A stretch of DNA of 64,000 bases, from positions 364,975 to 428,974 of the forward strand of contig NZ_JBNGOT010000004.1 of the NCBI RefSeq assembly GCF_050589705.1. The letters are read 5' to 3'. Below are positions 9,295-18,110 of this stretch, piece by piece. Position numbers and translations under genes: made by a program. Positions within the stretch are counted from its first letter, which is position 1. The number at the start of each line of letters is the position of its first letter. The notes beneath the pieces were generated by a model. That model worked only from the letters and a program-made list of their open reading frames with translations. It was not told where the DNA came from and did no database searches. This DNA is from Sunxiuqinia rutila. Lineage in GTDB: Bacteria > Bacteroidota > Bacteroidia > Bacteroidales > Prolixibacteraceae.

Positions 9295-10356
9295 TTACTT
9301 CGAATTGGAAGCCTTGTGCCGAAAAGCCTTTATGCGTTGCTCTTCGCCTTTACTACATATCAATAGAACGTTGTTGGACTCAACAACAATGTATTCACTT
9401 AAGCCCTGTACAACAACCACTTTGTCTTCAGGGACATGAATGATGTTGTTCGAAGTTTCGTAGAGGTAAGCATTTTCAGAAGAAACAGTATCTCCGGTAT
9501 AGCTTCGGGTTGATTTTTCCCAAAGAGCGGTCCAGGTCCCCAGATCTGACCAATCGAAACGCGCTTTTTGCACATACAAATTATCCGCCTTTTCAAGCAT
9601 GCTGTAATCGATTGAGATATTCTCAAAAGTAGGATAAACCAGATCAATAAAACGCTGCTCTTTGTCGGTAAAGTAGACTTCACTTCCATTCTCAAATACA
9701 CGCGCCATCGCAGGCATATAGGTTTCAAAGGCTTGAACAATCGTTTTTACTGACCACAGAAAAATTCCAGCATTCCACAGGTATCCTCCATGCTTTAGGT
9801 AGGATCTGGCAGTCTCCAGGTCCGGCTTTTCCTTGAATGCTTTTACCTTGGCTATTTCCTTCTCCGATTGATCCATCTGGATATAACCATAACCGGTTTC
9901 AGGTCGGTGCGGATGAATTCCGATCGTCAATATAGCATCACGGTCTTTCACAAAGTTCAGCCCCTTTTGCAGGGTACGCTGAAACAATTGCTTCTGCTCG
10001 ATCAAATGATCGGAAGGCGTGACAATAATATTGGCATTCGGATTCAATTTTCTGATTTTATAACTTGCATAGGCAATGCAAGGTGCTGTATTGCGCATAA
10101 CCGGTTCGGCCAAAACATTCGATTCCGGAATTTCAGGTCCCTGCTCCAAGGCAATGTCAATGTACTGGGCCGAAGTAACTACAAAGATATTTCGCACGGA
10201 ACAGATATCACTAAACCGTTCAATCGTATGTTGAAAGAGTGTTTTACCGGTCCCCAGCATATCCAGAAATTGCTTTGGCTTACGCTCTGTGCTTACAGGC
10301 CAAAACCGACTTCCGATACCTCCAGCCATAATGATTACAAAGGTGTCGCTTTTCAT
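9295..10356 (-). CDS. manC: Mannose-1-phosphate guanylyltransferase
   Basis: 353 residues: the single-domain form without the C-terminal isomerase cupin. The N-terminal nucleotidyltransferase signature reads MAGGIGSRFWPVSTERKPKQF, followed by VTPSDH, ETGYGYI, FKEKPD and NAGIFLWS. It makes GDP-mannose from GTP and mannose-1-phosphate, feeding the GDP-mannose dehydratase and GDP-fucose synthase just upstream in the operon. The gene starts 15 bp after the fucose synthase stop. About 215 bp without a gene separate it from the sugar transferase gene; no terminator was seen there. Confidence 0.95.
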   Translation of the reverse strand: MKSDTFVIIMAGGIGSRFWPVSTERKPKQFLDMLGTGKTLFQHTIERFSDICSVRNIFVVTSAQYIDIALEQGPEIPESNVLAEPVMRNTAPCIAYASYKIRKLNPNANIIVTPSDHLIEQKQLFQRTLQKGLNFVKDRDAILTIGIHPHRPETGYGYIQMDQSEKEIAKVKAFKEKPDLETARSYLKHGGYLWNAGIFLWSVKTIVQAFETYMPAMARVFENGSEVYFTDKEQRFIDLVYPTFENISIDYSMLEKADNLYVQKARFDWSDLGTWTALWEKSTRSYTGDTVSSENAYLYETSNNIIHVPEDKVVVVQGLSEYIVVESNNVLLICSKGEEQRIKAFRHKASNSK

Positions 10357-10371
10357 TTCGCTCTTCTTATG

Positions 10372-11526
10372 TTATGTTTTAATTTTTTCATTAACCGTGT
10401 GACATAGTTGATTTTCGCTCATATACCATTGGCAAATTTTCGAAATACCTTCCTCAATTGAAACCCGATGTTTCCAGCCTAATTGATGAAGTTTAGAAGG
10501 ATCAGTTAACTTTCGCATGGTACCGTCAGGTTTACTGGTATTGAATACCAGATCTCCCTGAAACTTTACTTCTGCTTGAATTAACCGGGCAAGATGACGA
10601 ATACTAATTTCCTCCCCTGTTCCAAGGTTAATATGGGTATTGCGCAGCTCTCCAGTGGCTGCAATCTCAGGGGTTGTTGTTATAATTTCATTAAAATCAT
10701 TGTTTTCCATGATATACACGCACGCATCGGCCATATCCTCACTCCACAGAAACTCCCGCATGGGTTTTCCACTTCCCCACACCTCAACTGACACCTTCGG
10801 TTCTCCATCTCTCAACGTGCTGCTTATACCAAAACGCTTCAGTAGCTCCTGCAGATCCTTAGTCGAACCAACTCCAGCATTTCCCTGAACAGGTCGTTTT
10901 TCTAAATCTTTCCGGATAGCCTCCCAATTACCTTCTTCCAGGTATTTACCCAGCAACAGTTTTCGAACCAGAGCAGGCAATACATGCGAACGCTGAAGAT
11001 CAAAATTGTCATTGGGTCCATACAGGTTGGTCGGCATTACCGAGATAAAATTGGTTCCATACTGCATGTTGTAGTTTTCACAAAGCTTGATACCTGCAAT
11101 TTTAGCAATAGCGTAAGGCTCATTGGTGTACTCAAGCACTGAAGTCAGAAGACTGCTCTCCTTCATGGGCTGAGGAGCTTCACGCGGGTAAATACATGTG
11201 CTTCCAAGAAACAGAAGTTTTTTTACTCCATGAAGATAAGCCTGATGAACGACGTTATTCTGAATCATCAGGTTCTCATAAATAAACTCGCCCCGATAGG
11301 TATTGTTAGCCATAATCCCTCCAACCTTTGCTGCAGCCAGAAAAACATATTCCGGTTTCTCTGCCTCAAAGAAAGAAGCCACTGCCTGTTGGTTTGTCAA
11401 ATCCAATTCGGCATGAGAACGTAAAACAAAATTGTGGTAGCCTTTTGCCTTCAATCTTTCCAGCAAAGCTGATCCAACCAGCCCGCGGTGTCCGGCAATA
11501 TAGAGTTTGCTATTTCGCTTCATCAA
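10372..11526 (-). CDS. fcl: GDP-L-fucose synthase
   Basis: A 384-residue extended SDR enzyme. GHRGLVGSA is the NADP-binding glycine motif, STCIYP carries the catalytic Ser, and YAIAK the Tyr-Lys pair. NLYGPND and EVWGSGKPMREF are typical of the fucose synthase branch. It is longer than the ~320-residue E. coli enzyme because of an insert of about 50 residues (WEAIRKDLEKRP onward), a feature I recall from Bacteroidota homologues. It epimerises and reduces GDP-4-keto-6-deoxymannose, the product of the Gmd enzyme encoded next door, to GDP-L-fucose. Two consecutive ATG codons occur at the start; the first is used. Confidence 0.93.
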   Translation of the reverse strand: MMKRNSKLYIAGHRGLVGSALLERLKAKGYHNFVLRSHAELDLTNQQAVASFFEAEKPEYVFLAAAKVGGIMANNTYRGEFIYENLMIQNNVVHQAYLHGVKKLLFLGSTCIYPREAPQPMKESSLLTSVLEYTNEPYAIAKIAGIKLCENYNMQYGTNFISVMPTNLYGPNDNFDLQRSHVLPALVRKLLLGKYLEEGNWEAIRKDLEKRPVQGNAGVGSTKDLQELLKRFGISSTLRDGEPKVSVEVWGSGKPMREFLWSEDMADACVYIMENNDFNEIITTTPEIAATGELRNTHINLGTGEEISIRHLARLIQAEVKFQGDLVFNTSKPDGTMRKLTDPSKLHQLGWKHRVSIEEGISKICQWYMSENQLCHTVNEKIKT

Positions 11527-11613
11527 TCACTTTAAGTTTTATCCTGAACACGAAGAAAAGTAAGGTATCAGGATGTCTTTAGCTATAGTTTAGTAGTCGG
11601 TTAACGTTGAGAC

Positions 11614-11670
11614 GCTGAAAGAAAAGCCTGCATCTGCCTCTGCAGATACAGCTCATCCTTTCAGCTTTTT
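11614..11670. other. Nested hairpin between gmd and fcl
   Basis: GCTGAAAG (11614-11621) pairs with CTTTCAGC (11658-11665), enclosing a smaller ATCTGC/GCAGAT hairpin. The T-run follows only on the plus strand, so termination of the minus-strand operon is doubtful. It may stabilise or process the operon mRNA. Confidence 0.4.
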
Positions 11671-11689
11671 TACTCAGCGTGGACTATCT

Positions 11690-12847
11690 TTATTCAAAGA
11701 AATTCAATATGCGGTATCCTCCATTTCGGAGATAAGATTCTTTTTGAAAAAGCTTCACATCCGAAACCATCATGTCAGCAATCAATCCTTTCAAATCATA
11801 TTTGGGTTTCCAACCCAACACTTCCTGCGACTTAGCCGGATCGCCAATTAACAGATCAACTTCAGTAGGACGGAAATACATGGGATCTATCTTTACAATC
11901 ACATTGTCATCGGATAAAATCCGCATCCGTATATCTTCCAGAAACTGTTCTCCAACCCGTTCTTTAAACTTGACCTCATCAACTCCAACCAAGTAACCAA
12001 CTTCGTCAACTCCCTGCCCTTTAAATACGACTTCCAGACCAACTTCTTCGCAAGCCATAATAATGAAGTCACGAATCGTCGTTGTAATTCCTGTCGCAAT
12101 GACATAGTCATCAGGTTTATCCTGTTGCAGAATAAGGTACATGGCACGAACATAGTCTTTGGCATGTCCCCAGTCGCGCTTTGAACTTAAATTACCCAGG
12201 TAAACTTTATCGAGCATTCCCAAGGCAATTTTCGAAATGGCCCGTGTTACTTTACGGGTAACAAAAGTCTCTCCCCGAATCGGTGATTCATGATTAAACA
12301 AGATTCCATTGCTGGCATGCATGCCGTAAGCCTCGCGGTAATTCACCGTAATCCAGTAAGCATACATTTTAGCTACGGCATACGGGCTTCGCGGGTAGAA
12401 CGGAGTTCGTTCTGTTTGAGGAATTTCCTGCACCAGTCCATACAACTCAGACGTTGATGCCTGATAAATTCGTGTCTTATTTAAGGACAGCAGGCGAACA
12501 GCCTCTAATATTCTTAAGGTACCAATACCATCAGCATTGGCCGTGTATTCCGGCGTGTCGAAACTCACTTTAACATGACTCATTGCTGCCAGGTTATAAA
12601 TTTCGTCAGGCTGAACCTCCTGGATAATCCGTGTCAGGTTCATACTATCGGTTAAATCACCATAATGTAAAATGAAATTACGGTTGGTTGTATGTGGATC
12701 CTGGTACAGGTGATCAATCCTATCAGTATTAAACATAGATGAGCGACGCTTCACACCATGAACGATGTATCCCTTCTTCAGTAAAAACTCCGACAGGTAC
12801 GCTCCATCCTGTCCGGTAACCCCGGTTATTAATGCAACTTTTGACAT
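11690..12847 (-). CDS. gmd: GDP-mannose 4,6-dehydratase
   Basis: 385 residues, standard length. The N-terminus has the NADP motif TGVTGQDGAYL, followed by GVKRRSSMFNTDRIDHLY, characteristic of Gmd. Catalytic residues are in STSELYG (Thr/Ser-Glu) and YPRSPYAVAK (Tyr-x3-Lys). NHESPIRGETFVTRKVTRA and RDWGHAKDYV are further Gmd signatures. It converts GDP-mannose to GDP-4-keto-6-deoxymannose, the committed step to GDP-L-fucose. With manC and fcl it forms a complete GDP-fucose route, so the polymer very likely contains fucose or another 6-deoxyhexose derived from this intermediate. Confidence 0.96.
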   Translation of the reverse strand: MSKVALITGVTGQDGAYLSEFLLKKGYIVHGVKRRSSMFNTDRIDHLYQDPHTTNRNFILHYGDLTDSMNLTRIIQEVQPDEIYNLAAMSHVKVSFDTPEYTANADGIGTLRILEAVRLLSLNKTRIYQASTSELYGLVQEIPQTERTPFYPRSPYAVAKMYAYWITVNYREAYGMHASNGILFNHESPIRGETFVTRKVTRAISKIALGMLDKVYLGNLSSKRDWGHAKDYVRAMYLILQQDKPDDYVIATGITTTIRDFIIMACEEVGLEVVFKGQGVDEVGYLVGVDEVKFKERVGEQFLEDIRMRILSDDNVIVKIDPMYFRPTEVDLLIGDPAKSQEVLGWKPKYDLKGLIADMMVSDVKLFQKESYLRNGGYRILNFFE

Positions 12848-12989
12848 ATTCTTTCTTTTTTTCCAAATGAATAATTATTCTTATGCGGATTACTCTTCAC
12901 AAGAATCCTTCATGTGCTATGTTTGGTCTTAGCTTATTCTGAAAAGGTCTATTCAGAAAACTTGGTCGTTAAAAATCTTTCTTATCGTT

Positions 12990-14162
12990 TTACAAACAAA
13001 TAAGCTCGGGCTGTAAGCCTCGTTCATTCAGCATGGCCGCAATCTCATTTTTATAAACCCCATTCATGATTATCACCACATCCGGCTGGATAGCCTTCAG
13101 GTCATCCGGTGTCTGGTACTGAATACCAATTCCCGGAATGTAGTTCCCCTGCATATGCGGATTGATATCAACCACATGCTTGATAACCTTCAGGTCATCA
13201 AACTGGGTCAGGAAACCAACAGATTTGGAGCCGCCTCCCCACACAACCACTTTTTTCCCCTGCTCTTTCATCTTAAGCAGTCGTTCGCGCCATTGATTGA
13301 GCTGTGCATTGATCTGTACGACAAAGTCATCAACCATCTTTCTCAGTTCGGCCACACTTTCCTCAATGGGATGTACCCGTTCAGAAGTTGTTGAAACAGG
13401 CCGGGCTTCTACAAAAAGATACTGGTCATCGTACTCCAGGTATTCATCCAAAATCTCAAACCCATTTTTTCGGAACAGTCGGGCTAATGACCCTGGACTA
13501 AAATAGGAGCAATGCTCATTAAAAATATCCCAGAAGGCCTGTACCTGTAGTATTCGAACAATACAAGGAACTTCAAAAAGAAGTGTGACCTCGTCTCCTT
13601 CGTGAATCGACTCCCGAATGGTTTTAAAGAACTCATCGGTTGCATGAATGTGCTCCAGCGTATGCCGACAGGTAATGACGTCATTGGGAAGAGCACCATG
13701 CTCATTCGAATAAAACTCTTTAATAAATGAAACTTTAGGGTCAGGCTGCGATCGACCAGGCACATAAGCCGGATCAATGCCAATGCCTCTGTTATTTCCC
13801 AGTTCGCACATCAGGTTGATAAAATCGCCCTTTCCACAACCAATTTCTATCACATCCTTTTCACGAACATCATATTTTTCAATAAATCGGTTGGTCAGTT
13901 CAGTGATAAAAACCTTAAACGTGGGTGAAAAGCCCTGCTGATCCTCGTAACCTCCGGTATAATAATCGATGGATGTATCAAAAGTACTGTTGAAGATAAA
14001 CCCACACTGGTTGCAAAAAGTCAGGGTAATGTCATTTCGGGGAATTGCAATCGCTTCATCGTAAGATTTAATCGTGACCAGACTTTGTACCGGCGCGTTT
14101 TTCACAACAAAAAAATCATGCAGCTCCTGACTTTGGCAGCTGGGACATTTCAAATGTTTCAT
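12990..14162 (-). CDS. Sugar C-methyltransferase (zinc-binding, three-domain family)
   Basis: 390 residues in the NDP-sugar C-methyltransferase arrangement: an N-terminal zinc module with two Cys pairs (CPSC at 6-9, CNQCGF near 51), a central SAM-binding Rossmann domain (VIEIGCGKGDF) with TCRHTLEHI, and a C-terminal domain with VVWGGGSKSVGFL. Relatives such as TylC3/NovU methylate C-3 or C-5 of NDP-4-keto-6-deoxysugars to give branched sugars. Encoded in one operon with a CTP-type nucleotidyltransferase, an SDR and a PIG-L deacetylase, it probably acts on a CDP- or GDP-linked keto-sugar. The exact carbon and substrate are not determined by sequence. Confidence 0.85.
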   Translation of the reverse strand: MKHLKCPSCQSQELHDFFVVKNAPVQSLVTIKSYDEAIAIPRNDITLTFCNQCGFIFNSTFDTSIDYYTGGYEDQQGFSPTFKVFITELTNRFIEKYDVREKDVIEIGCGKGDFINLMCELGNNRGIGIDPAYVPGRSQPDPKVSFIKEFYSNEHGALPNDVITCRHTLEHIHATDEFFKTIRESIHEGDEVTLLFEVPCIVRILQVQAFWDIFNEHCSYFSPGSLARLFRKNGFEILDEYLEYDDQYLFVEARPVSTTSERVHPIEESVAELRKMVDDFVVQINAQLNQWRERLLKMKEQGKKVVVWGGGSKSVGFLTQFDDLKVIKHVVDINPHMQGNYIPGIGIQYQTPDDLKAIQPDVVIIMNGVYKNEIAAMLNERGLQPELICL

Positions 14163-14261
14163 AAAAAATAAATGTTTAAAGCCATCCTTTAAGCAGCTGG
14201 ACTACCAGAATCCGAAGCCACTGAAAACGGGGATGGTCAATATATTTTACCTGTAGTTCGT

Positions 14262-14903
14262 TTAGAGGACAACTTTGCGGGCGTAAAACGCCTCGGCAAA
14301 CAAGCTGGCTGACTCCATGCCTCTTAAGCGAGGCAGGGCACTGAATGTGTTCTCATCAAACCAATGTTTGGATTGCTGCGAGACGAAAGCATCCATCAAA
14401 ATTTGGTTTCGCTTTTTCAGGATGTCTTCTTCAAGTGTCACGTAGAAATTGGGAATTCCCAGATCCCCATCATACTTGGGTATTTCATACTCCAGAATCA
14501 GATGATTGCGCCAGGTATTCCAGGTCAGGTCGCTAACCAGCCGATGATCCTGATGACGGTCATTGCGATAATGGGTGAAAATAAGATCGGGTACAAACGC
14601 CTTCTTTATCTCCTCAAAATGTTCTTTAACCTGAACCGTTTGGGTGGGGAGAAAACCATCCCGGTTTGAAAGCACCGTGATTTCCTTTTCCTTCACCCCC
14701 GATAAAAACTTTCCGGCGCTTTCAAGGGCTTCCTGTTTGCGGGTTTCATCCGAAGTAAAAACCACCCATTTCACTTTTCCAATCTGATATTCCTGTAAAA
14801 GCTTTAGCAGGGTTCCTCCTGCCCCAATCTCAATATCATCACAATGCGCTCCCAATAAGAGTAGATTAAGAGGCTCTTTTTTCTGTAATTTAAATGGCAG
14901 CAT
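14262..14903 (-). CDS. PIG-L family N-acetylsugar deacetylase
   Basis: 213 residues starting MLPFKLQKKEP at the ATG at 14903, overlapping the 3' end of the upstream nucleotidyltransferase gene by 14 bp. The longer frame from 15002 would lie entirely within that gene. The zinc-binding motif GAHCDDIEIGAGG is the PIG-L/LmbE AHxDD signature, and THYRNDRHQDHR supplies the distal histidines. The family hydrolyses N-acyl groups from GlcNAc-type sugars. Here it could deacetylate an amino sugar before reacylation or before attachment, as PIG-L genes in other glycan clusters do. The overlap shows translational coupling. Confidence 0.85.
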   Translation of the reverse strand: MLPFKLQKKEPLNLLLLGAHCDDIEIGAGGTLLKLLQEYQIGKVKWVVFTSDETRKQEALESAGKFLSGVKEKEITVLSNRDGFLPTQTVQVKEHFEEIKKAFVPDLIFTHYRNDRHQDHRLVSDLTWNTWRNHLILEYEIPKYDGDLGIPNFYVTLEEDILKKRNQILMDAFVSQQSKHWFDENTFSALPRLRGMESASLFAEAFYARKVVL

Positions 14904-15732
14904 AGTTGAAAAATATTTTTTCCATCCGGGTTCGTTTTTTAGGCTGATTGTCCATCTTTGTCCAGACTTCCCATGGTGCATTTCCCTGTGCATAAATATC
15001 ATCCAGCACCCGTTTATCTTTAAAGGTATCCATGCTTGCCCAAAAACCTTTATGTTCCCAAGAGGTCAGTTTGTTCTTTTCAATTAGCCGGTTAAAGGGT
15101 TCATCAACCAGTTCGTCGCCATATTCCATATAGTCGAAGATTTCATTCCGAAGAATAAAAAAGCCTGCATTGATGTGTAAACCGGAGGAACCGATATGAC
15201 TGATATTGGTCACCACGCCATCATCCTGGCGTTGAACGATATGAAAACTCTGGGTAGGCTGATAAGCCATAAATGCCGCCGTTTCATCCGGGTTTTTAGA
15301 AAACCAGTCGATCATATCCGGAAGATGCATGTCAGTCAAACCATCGCTGTAGTTGGCCAGAAACATTTTTTCACCTTTCAAGTGCTCTTTCACCTGCATC
15401 AGGCGCATTCCAATGTTGGCATTCAGGCCTGTGTCGACAAACGTAATTTTCCAATCACTAATATCTGAGTTCAGCAACTCAATGTTTCGGCCTCCTTTGG
15501 TAAATACAAAGTCATTGGAGATCGTTTCATCGTAGTTGATGAAATAGTTTTTAATAACATCTGCTTTATATCCTAAGCACAAAATAAAATCTTTGTGTCC
15601 ATAGCTTGCATAGTACTTCATTATATTCCAAAGAACCGGTCGATATCCTATTGGAACCATCGGTTTTGGGATTTGATCAGAATACTCCCGCAAGCGAATC
15701 CCCATCCCACCGCAGAATAATACAACTTTCAT
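14890..15732 (-). CDS. Glucose-1-phosphate cytidylyltransferase-like nucleotidyltransferase
   Basis: 280 residues starting MKVVLFCGGMGIRLRE (ATG at 15732; the frame extends 30 bp further but without a better start). FCGGMGIRLREYSDQIPKPM is the sugar nucleotidyltransferase signature, with the RfbF-like R-L-R-E variant and the Lys in IPKPM. VPIGYRPVLWNIMKYYASYG and CLGYKADVIKNYF are also typical of RfbF. RfbF makes CDP-glucose from CTP and glucose-1-phosphate for dideoxy or branched sugars. No CDP-glucose 4,6-dehydratase of the RfbG type is present in the window, so the product may be another NDP-sugar. It sits directly upstream of the overlapping PIG-L gene. Confidence 0.82.
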   Translation of the reverse strand: MKVVLFCGGMGIRLREYSDQIPKPMVPIGYRPVLWNIMKYYASYGHKDFILCLGYKADVIKNYFINYDETISNDFVFTKGGRNIELLNSDISDWKITFVDTGLNANIGMRLMQVKEHLKGEKMFLANYSDGLTDMHLPDMIDWFSKNPDETAAFMAYQPTQSFHIVQRQDDGVVTNISHIGSSGLHINAGFFILRNEIFDYMEYGDELVDEPFNRLIEKNKLTSWEHKGFWASMDTFKDKRVLDDIYAQGNAPWEVWTKMDNQPKKRTRMEKIFFNYAAI

Positions 15733-15919
15733 AATTTCTATTTGTAAAATGATTTCATACACGTATCAGCTTAGCAATTAATAATCTGAATCCTTAAATT
15801 CAAGAGTCTCGTTAAGTCAAAAAGTCTATTCTTTTTCATCTTTGCATGTTTACGTACATTGAAAAACAGAACAAGCCAGCCTGTGGCTGAAGTCGGCATT
15901 TTACCTTTAAAATCAAAGG

Positions 15920-16996
15920 CTAATGAGCAGGCTCCATCTCATACTGTTGTTCCGGAATCCATTTTAGGTTTTCATTGAGGTAACCTTCTTTCTGAAGACC
16001 TGCCAAAACCTGTAGGCGAATAAATTTCGATTCCCGAAAATTTGGGTCAGTCAGACGCATGCCCGATATGGAGTCATACAGCCCTTGAATAGTAGCATAC
16101 AGATCGTAACGTGGCTGATGATTCGGTGCCAGTTTCTTATATAAGTCGAAATTAACTTTATAGGAGCGTTTGTCAGGAGCAGCATCGGGGTTAACCGTAA
16201 CTTTACAGCCCGGCACAATTTCACTAACAGCATAAGCCAAATCCTTAACCTGATAGTTCCAGCTACTGGTTCCGGTATTCACTGCTAAAAAATCACCGCC
16301 ATTCGAAGCTTTACGCTGAACTCCCCACTCAAGTGCCAAAGCCATATCTTTTACATTAATCAGAGGACGCCAGGGGGTACCATCACTTAGAATATTGATT
16401 TCCTTTGAAATAATGGCTCCGGCAACAAAATCATTCAAGACCAGATCCAGCCGTAAGCGATCGCTGTTTCCACAAGCAGTGGCGAAACGCAGGCAGGTAA
16501 TTGTGAAATCCTTGTTGGCCAGTGGTCCAAGTTCGGCTTCTGCAGCAACCTTCGACCGCGCATAAGCTGTTAAAGGCTTCAGAGTATCAGCCTCCGTTTT
16601 TGGGTAATCATCAGCTTCACCATACATACTACAGCTTGATGCATAAACAAAAGACTTAACTCCCAACTCCCGCGCCTTTTTGGCAATCTGAATACAAGAG
16701 CGATAATTAATATCCATGGTCATCTGCTCATAAATTGCACTCATTGGGTCATTGGAAATAGCCGCCAGATAAACAACAGCATCTACCCCGTTCAATACGT
16801 CAACAGGAAACTCTCTTACATCACCAAAAACCTGTTTGTTTAATCGTACTTCTGGTTGAAAGGCCACATTGGTAAGAGAACTGGCAAAATACCCAATATC
16901 AAAACCGATCAACTCAGCATTGGGATACTTTCGCCTAAGCAGGCTTACCACACCAGGGCCAACATAGCCCATGTTACCAACAATTAAAATTTTCAT
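15920..16996 (-). CDS. NAD-dependent epimerase/dehydratase (extended SDR)
   Basis: 358 residues. GNMGYVGPG fits the GxxGxxG dinucleotide motif of extended SDR enzymes. YLAAISNDPM, SSCSMYGEAD (catalytic Ser) and YARSKVAAE (Tyr-x3-Lys) follow, with a C-terminal substrate domain ending near residue 340. Such enzymes epimerise, dehydrate or reduce NDP-sugars. It is the second gene of the operon, directly before the cytidylyltransferase-like gene, so it most likely acts on that enzyme's product. It is not close enough to any named sugar epimerase for me to assign a reaction. Confidence 0.82.
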   Translation of the reverse strand: MKILIVGNMGYVGPGVVSLLRRKYPNAELIGFDIGYFASSLTNVAFQPEVRLNKQVFGDVREFPVDVLNGVDAVVYLAAISNDPMSAIYEQMTMDINYRSCIQIAKKARELGVKSFVYASSCSMYGEADDYPKTEADTLKPLTAYARSKVAAEAELGPLANKDFTITCLRFATACGNSDRLRLDLVLNDFVAGAIISKEINILSDGTPWRPLINVKDMALALEWGVQRKASNGGDFLAVNTGTSSWNYQVKDLAYAVSEIVPGCKVTVNPDAAPDKRSYKVNFDLYKKLAPNHQPRYDLYATIQGLYDSISGMRLTDPNFRESKFIRLQVLAGLQKEGYLNENLKWIPEQQYEMEPAH

Positions 16997-17283
16997 ACCT
17001 AATCTGTTTTTAATTTTCGATTTTAGCTATCTGAAGTGTTGCCTTTCAAGCATAAAAGAAGCGTTAAAGTTCACATTAACCAATGCAAACTTCTGTTTTT
17101 GACAAGCCAAAATCATCCATGGAACCTCTGTTCCGAATGCTCAGATTTTCAGCTTGATCTCGAAAGCCAGCTAATTTTGAATCAATTAAAGGTAAGTAGG
17201 TGAGGAATTAATCCGGAAGATTGAATAACGAAGGAAAAGTCCCTTTCTCCAACGAAATCATCAACTATTCACCATTGTATGTT

Positions 17284-17811
17284 TTATGACTTATCTTTTT
17301 TTGCAAACTCAATTTCGTCCATCGAAATATCTGTGTGGACACAATAGCCTAAACTCCGGAACCGAAGCACAATTCGTTTTGCTCCACGAATTTCAATCAC
17401 TTCTCCTTGAACACCTTTAAGCAAGCCACTTTTAACCGTAACCACATCGCCTTTAACAATACGATCCTTGGTGACGTTCAGGTTATCATTATAGGCCTCA
17501 ACAAACAACCTCAGGTCTTGTATCTGTTTTTCAGGAATAGCTGCTGGTTTGCCGTTAAACGAGACATAGCAAACTGCCCCGGGGTTATTAACCACATCGA
17601 AGTACTCGCGATTACTTACTTTGACAAAGACATAGCCCCGCAACAAAGGTTCTTCAACAACTTTTACCCGGTCACTCCACTTTCGCTTTTCAGTTTTCAA
17701 GGGCAGATAGGTTTCCACGCCTCGCATTAAAAGATCATTATGCAATTTCTTTTCATACCTCGACCGAGTGTATAATGCATACCAGTTGTAAGAAGAATTA
17801 ATGTGGACCAT
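17284..17811 (-). CDS. UpxY-family transcription antiterminator (NusG paralogue)
   Basis: 175 residues: an NGN domain (NWYALYTRSRYEKKL, TYLPLKTEKRKWSDR, PLLRGYVFVKV) and a C-terminal KOW domain (VVTVKSGLLKGVQGEVIEIRG). This matches the UpxY family, which in Bacteroides lets RNA polymerase read through the long capsule operons by acting in their 5' leaders. It is the first gene of the biosynthesis/export operon, 287 bp before the SDR. Its own leader carries the GCGAAGC element found also before the second operon, so it could act on both. No UpxZ partner gene is visible in the window. Confidence 0.93.
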   Translation of the reverse strand: MVHINSSYNWYALYTRSRYEKKLHNDLLMRGVETYLPLKTEKRKWSDRVKVVEEPLLRGYVFVKVSNREYFDVVNNPGAVCYVSFNGKPAAIPEKQIQDLRLFVEAYNDNLNVTKDRIVKGDVVTVKSGLLKGVQGEVIEIRGAKRIVLRFRSLGYCVHTDISMDEIEFAKKDKS

Positions 17812-17888
17812 AATTTCAAATTTTATTTTTCAATTCCTAAATCCAGCTGTTTTCCCTCCCTTTCCAGCCAACAAACTTCTACGGTTGA

Positions 17889-17914
17889 TACAGCTTCGCT
17901 CTTTGCCTCCCATT
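17889..17914 (-). promoter_or_regulatory. Candidate antiterminator-loading element, upxY leader
   Basis: On the minus (coding) strand this reads TGGGAGGCA-AAGA-GCGAAGCTGTA. Two near copies lie in the leader of the second operon (37403-37428 and 37602-37627). It is 78 nt upstream of the upxY start codon. The GCGAAGC core is a known very stable DNA mini-hairpin. A role in UpxY recruitment is inference by analogy with ops/RfaH. Confidence 0.55.
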
Positions 17915-17966
17915 CTCTTTGGGTACATTTGTTTGGAAAATGCTGAATTATCGAACAATGAAAACT

Positions 17967-17982
17967 AAACGGCTGACCGTTT
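17967..17982 (-). terminator. Attenuator-like hairpin in the upxY leader
   Basis: On the minus strand AAACGG-TCAG-CCGTTT forms a 6-bp stem with a 4-nt loop followed by AGTTTTC. It lies between the proposed promoter and the GCGAAGC element. The stem is short and the T-run weak, so termination activity is uncertain. Confidence 0.4.
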
Positions 17983-18006
17983 TCTGTTTTTTCTAAACAT
18001 TCACTC

Positions 18007-18045
18007 CAACCGTTTTTTGTCCTGTCATCAATTCAGAAACGGTTG
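18007..18045. other. Inverted repeat in the upxY leader
   Basis: CAACCGTTT (18007-18015) and AAACGGTTG (18037-18045) are perfect inverted repeats 21 bp apart. It lies just downstream of the proposed promoter, near the expected transcript start. The overlapping word ACGGTTGAT recurs at 17881-17889 beside the GCGAAGC element. It could be an operator or an RNA stem. Confidence 0.45.
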
Positions 18046-18060
18046 ATTGAATTGTTTCTT

Positions 18061-18110
18061 CAAATATCCAACGCCAAGGACTAGAAAACAATGGGTAATT
18101 TCACGTAAAA
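18061..18110 (-). promoter_or_regulatory. Promoter module of polysaccharide operon 1
   Basis: On the minus strand, ACGTGAAATTACCCATTG is followed by a 20-bp spacer and GATATTTG. The last word matches the Bacteroidota -7 consensus TAnnTTTG at 7 of 8 positions, and ATTG fits a -33 TTTG box. An equivalent module with the same 26-bp upstream block, same spacing but unrelated spacer stands before operon 2 (37672-37721). The transcript would start about 240 nt before upxY. Confidence 0.65.
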
